Shown: piece by piece, positions 7,617-7,774 of the stretch | How the letters are laid out: every line of letters begins with the position of its first letter | Numbering within the stretch: the first letter of the stretch is position 1 | Assembly: GCA_018400675.1 (NCBI GenBank) | Contig: JAGYMG010000025.1 | Coordinates: forward strand, 1-7,774 | Direction of reading: 5' to 3' | Length of the DNA: 7,774 bases | Source: a bacterium | GTDB taxonomy: Bacteria > Patescibacteriota > Minisyncoccia > Minisyncoccales > CG1-02-41-26 | Notes under the pieces: generated by a model | What the model was told of the DNA's origin: nothing | What the model saw: only the letters and a program-made list of their open reading frames with translations | The model's database searches: none | Translations under genes and position numbers: made by a program

Positions 7617-7651
7617 TGTTAATCTGTTTATAATCTGTGTTAATCTGTGTT
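7611..7651. repeat. Short tandem repeat, about 10-base unit (AATCTGTGTT)
   Basis: Four consecutive degenerate copies of a unit reading AATCTGTGTT on the plus strand (AACACAGATT on the minus strand). Two copies are identical (7631-7640 and 7641-7650), one has TTTA in place of GTGT (7621-7630) and one is partial (7611-7620). It lies between the hairpin and the ribosome site, in the leader of the minus-strand genes. Similar simple repeats occur between genes in many environmental genomes. No function is evident. Confidence 0.7.
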
Positions 7652-7653
7652 TT

Positions 7654-7718
7654 AAAAAAGTTGCAGAGGCTCCGTCATGATCATTGGGGAGGCGACTATG
7701 ACGAGAACCATCTGCAAC
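7654..7718 (-). terminator. Long imperfect hairpin followed by six U residues: terminator, attenuator or REP-like element
   Basis: On the minus strand GTTGCAGA (7718-7711) pairs perfectly with TCTGCAAC (7667-7660). Inside it, GGTTCTCGTCAT pairs with ATGACGGAGCC with two bulged T residues and one G-U pair. That makes about 19 pairs around a loop of about 19 bases. TTTTTT (7659-7654) follows at once. This is the layout of an intrinsic terminator reading leftwards, either ending an upstream gene outside the window or attenuating the giant gene from its leader. The long, bulged, nearly symmetrical stem also resembles the REP-type hairpins dispersed by REP-associated transposases. I cannot choose between these from one copy. 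Confidence 0.6.
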
Positions 7719-7774
7719 TAATTTTATGGTTTGAATTATTAAGACAACTATTTCTGGAAGGAAAGAATATTTTT

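Noticed and set aside
7611..7651. Possible CRISPR-like array.
   Set aside because: The units are about 10 bases long and directly adjacent, with no spacers.
7515..7774. The giant frame stays open upstream of the ATG at 7514 to the right edge, so the gene might start outside the window.
   Set aside because: This stretch contains the hairpin with U-run, the tandem repeat and a strong Shine-Dalgarno for another frame, and its translation (for example TQIINRLTQI) is simply the repeat read as protein. It looks intergenic. I could not exclude an upstream start entirely.

Overview
The window is almost entirely one very long reading frame on the minus strand. I found no stop codon in that frame from the right edge to the left edge, about 2,590 codons. 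The first in-frame ATG is at 7514, giving at least 2,504 residues before the gene runs off the left edge, so the C-terminus is not visible. The DNA is AT-rich by eye, uses the standard code and has bacterial ribosome-site spacing. A giant, modular, membrane-anchored protein in an AT-rich uncultured bacterium brings Candidatus Omnitrophota (or a related PVC-type lineage) to mind. That placement is inference, not a sequence match.

Layout, read in the direction of transcription (right to left). 7774-7570 is a leader of about 205 bases. It holds a long imperfect hairpin followed by a U-run, a short tandem repeat of about 10 bases, an imperfect palindrome, and a strong Shine-Dalgarno site. 7569-7312 is an 85-residue ORF using that site. 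The giant frame overlaps it in the +1 frame for about 200 bases, so the true start of the giant protein is ambiguous: dual coding, a frameshift, or a later start at 7181.

The giant protein (numbered from the ATG at 7514) contains, in order: about five membrane helices (112-262); a soluble region ending in an HExxHxxGxxE zinc-protease-like motif (648-658); a highly charged coiled coil (667-766); further helical sequence; a single membrane segment (about 1006-1028); an Asp/Asn/Gly-rich stretch and a small domain; an acidic Pro/Glu/Gln linker (1160-1240); an eight-stranded barrel resembling clan GH-A glycoside hydrolases, with a plausible catalytic pair Glu1369 and Glu1467; and more than 900 residues of mixed and helical sequence that continue out of the window.

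Read together, this looks like a cell-envelope protein with a possible protease-like part on one side of the membrane and a possible carbohydrate-active part on the other. The combination is the most unusual thing here. The two enzymatic assignments rest on motif reading alone. No tRNA, rRNA, CRISPR array or insertion sequence was seen, and the plus-strand ORFs are shadows of the minus-strand gene.
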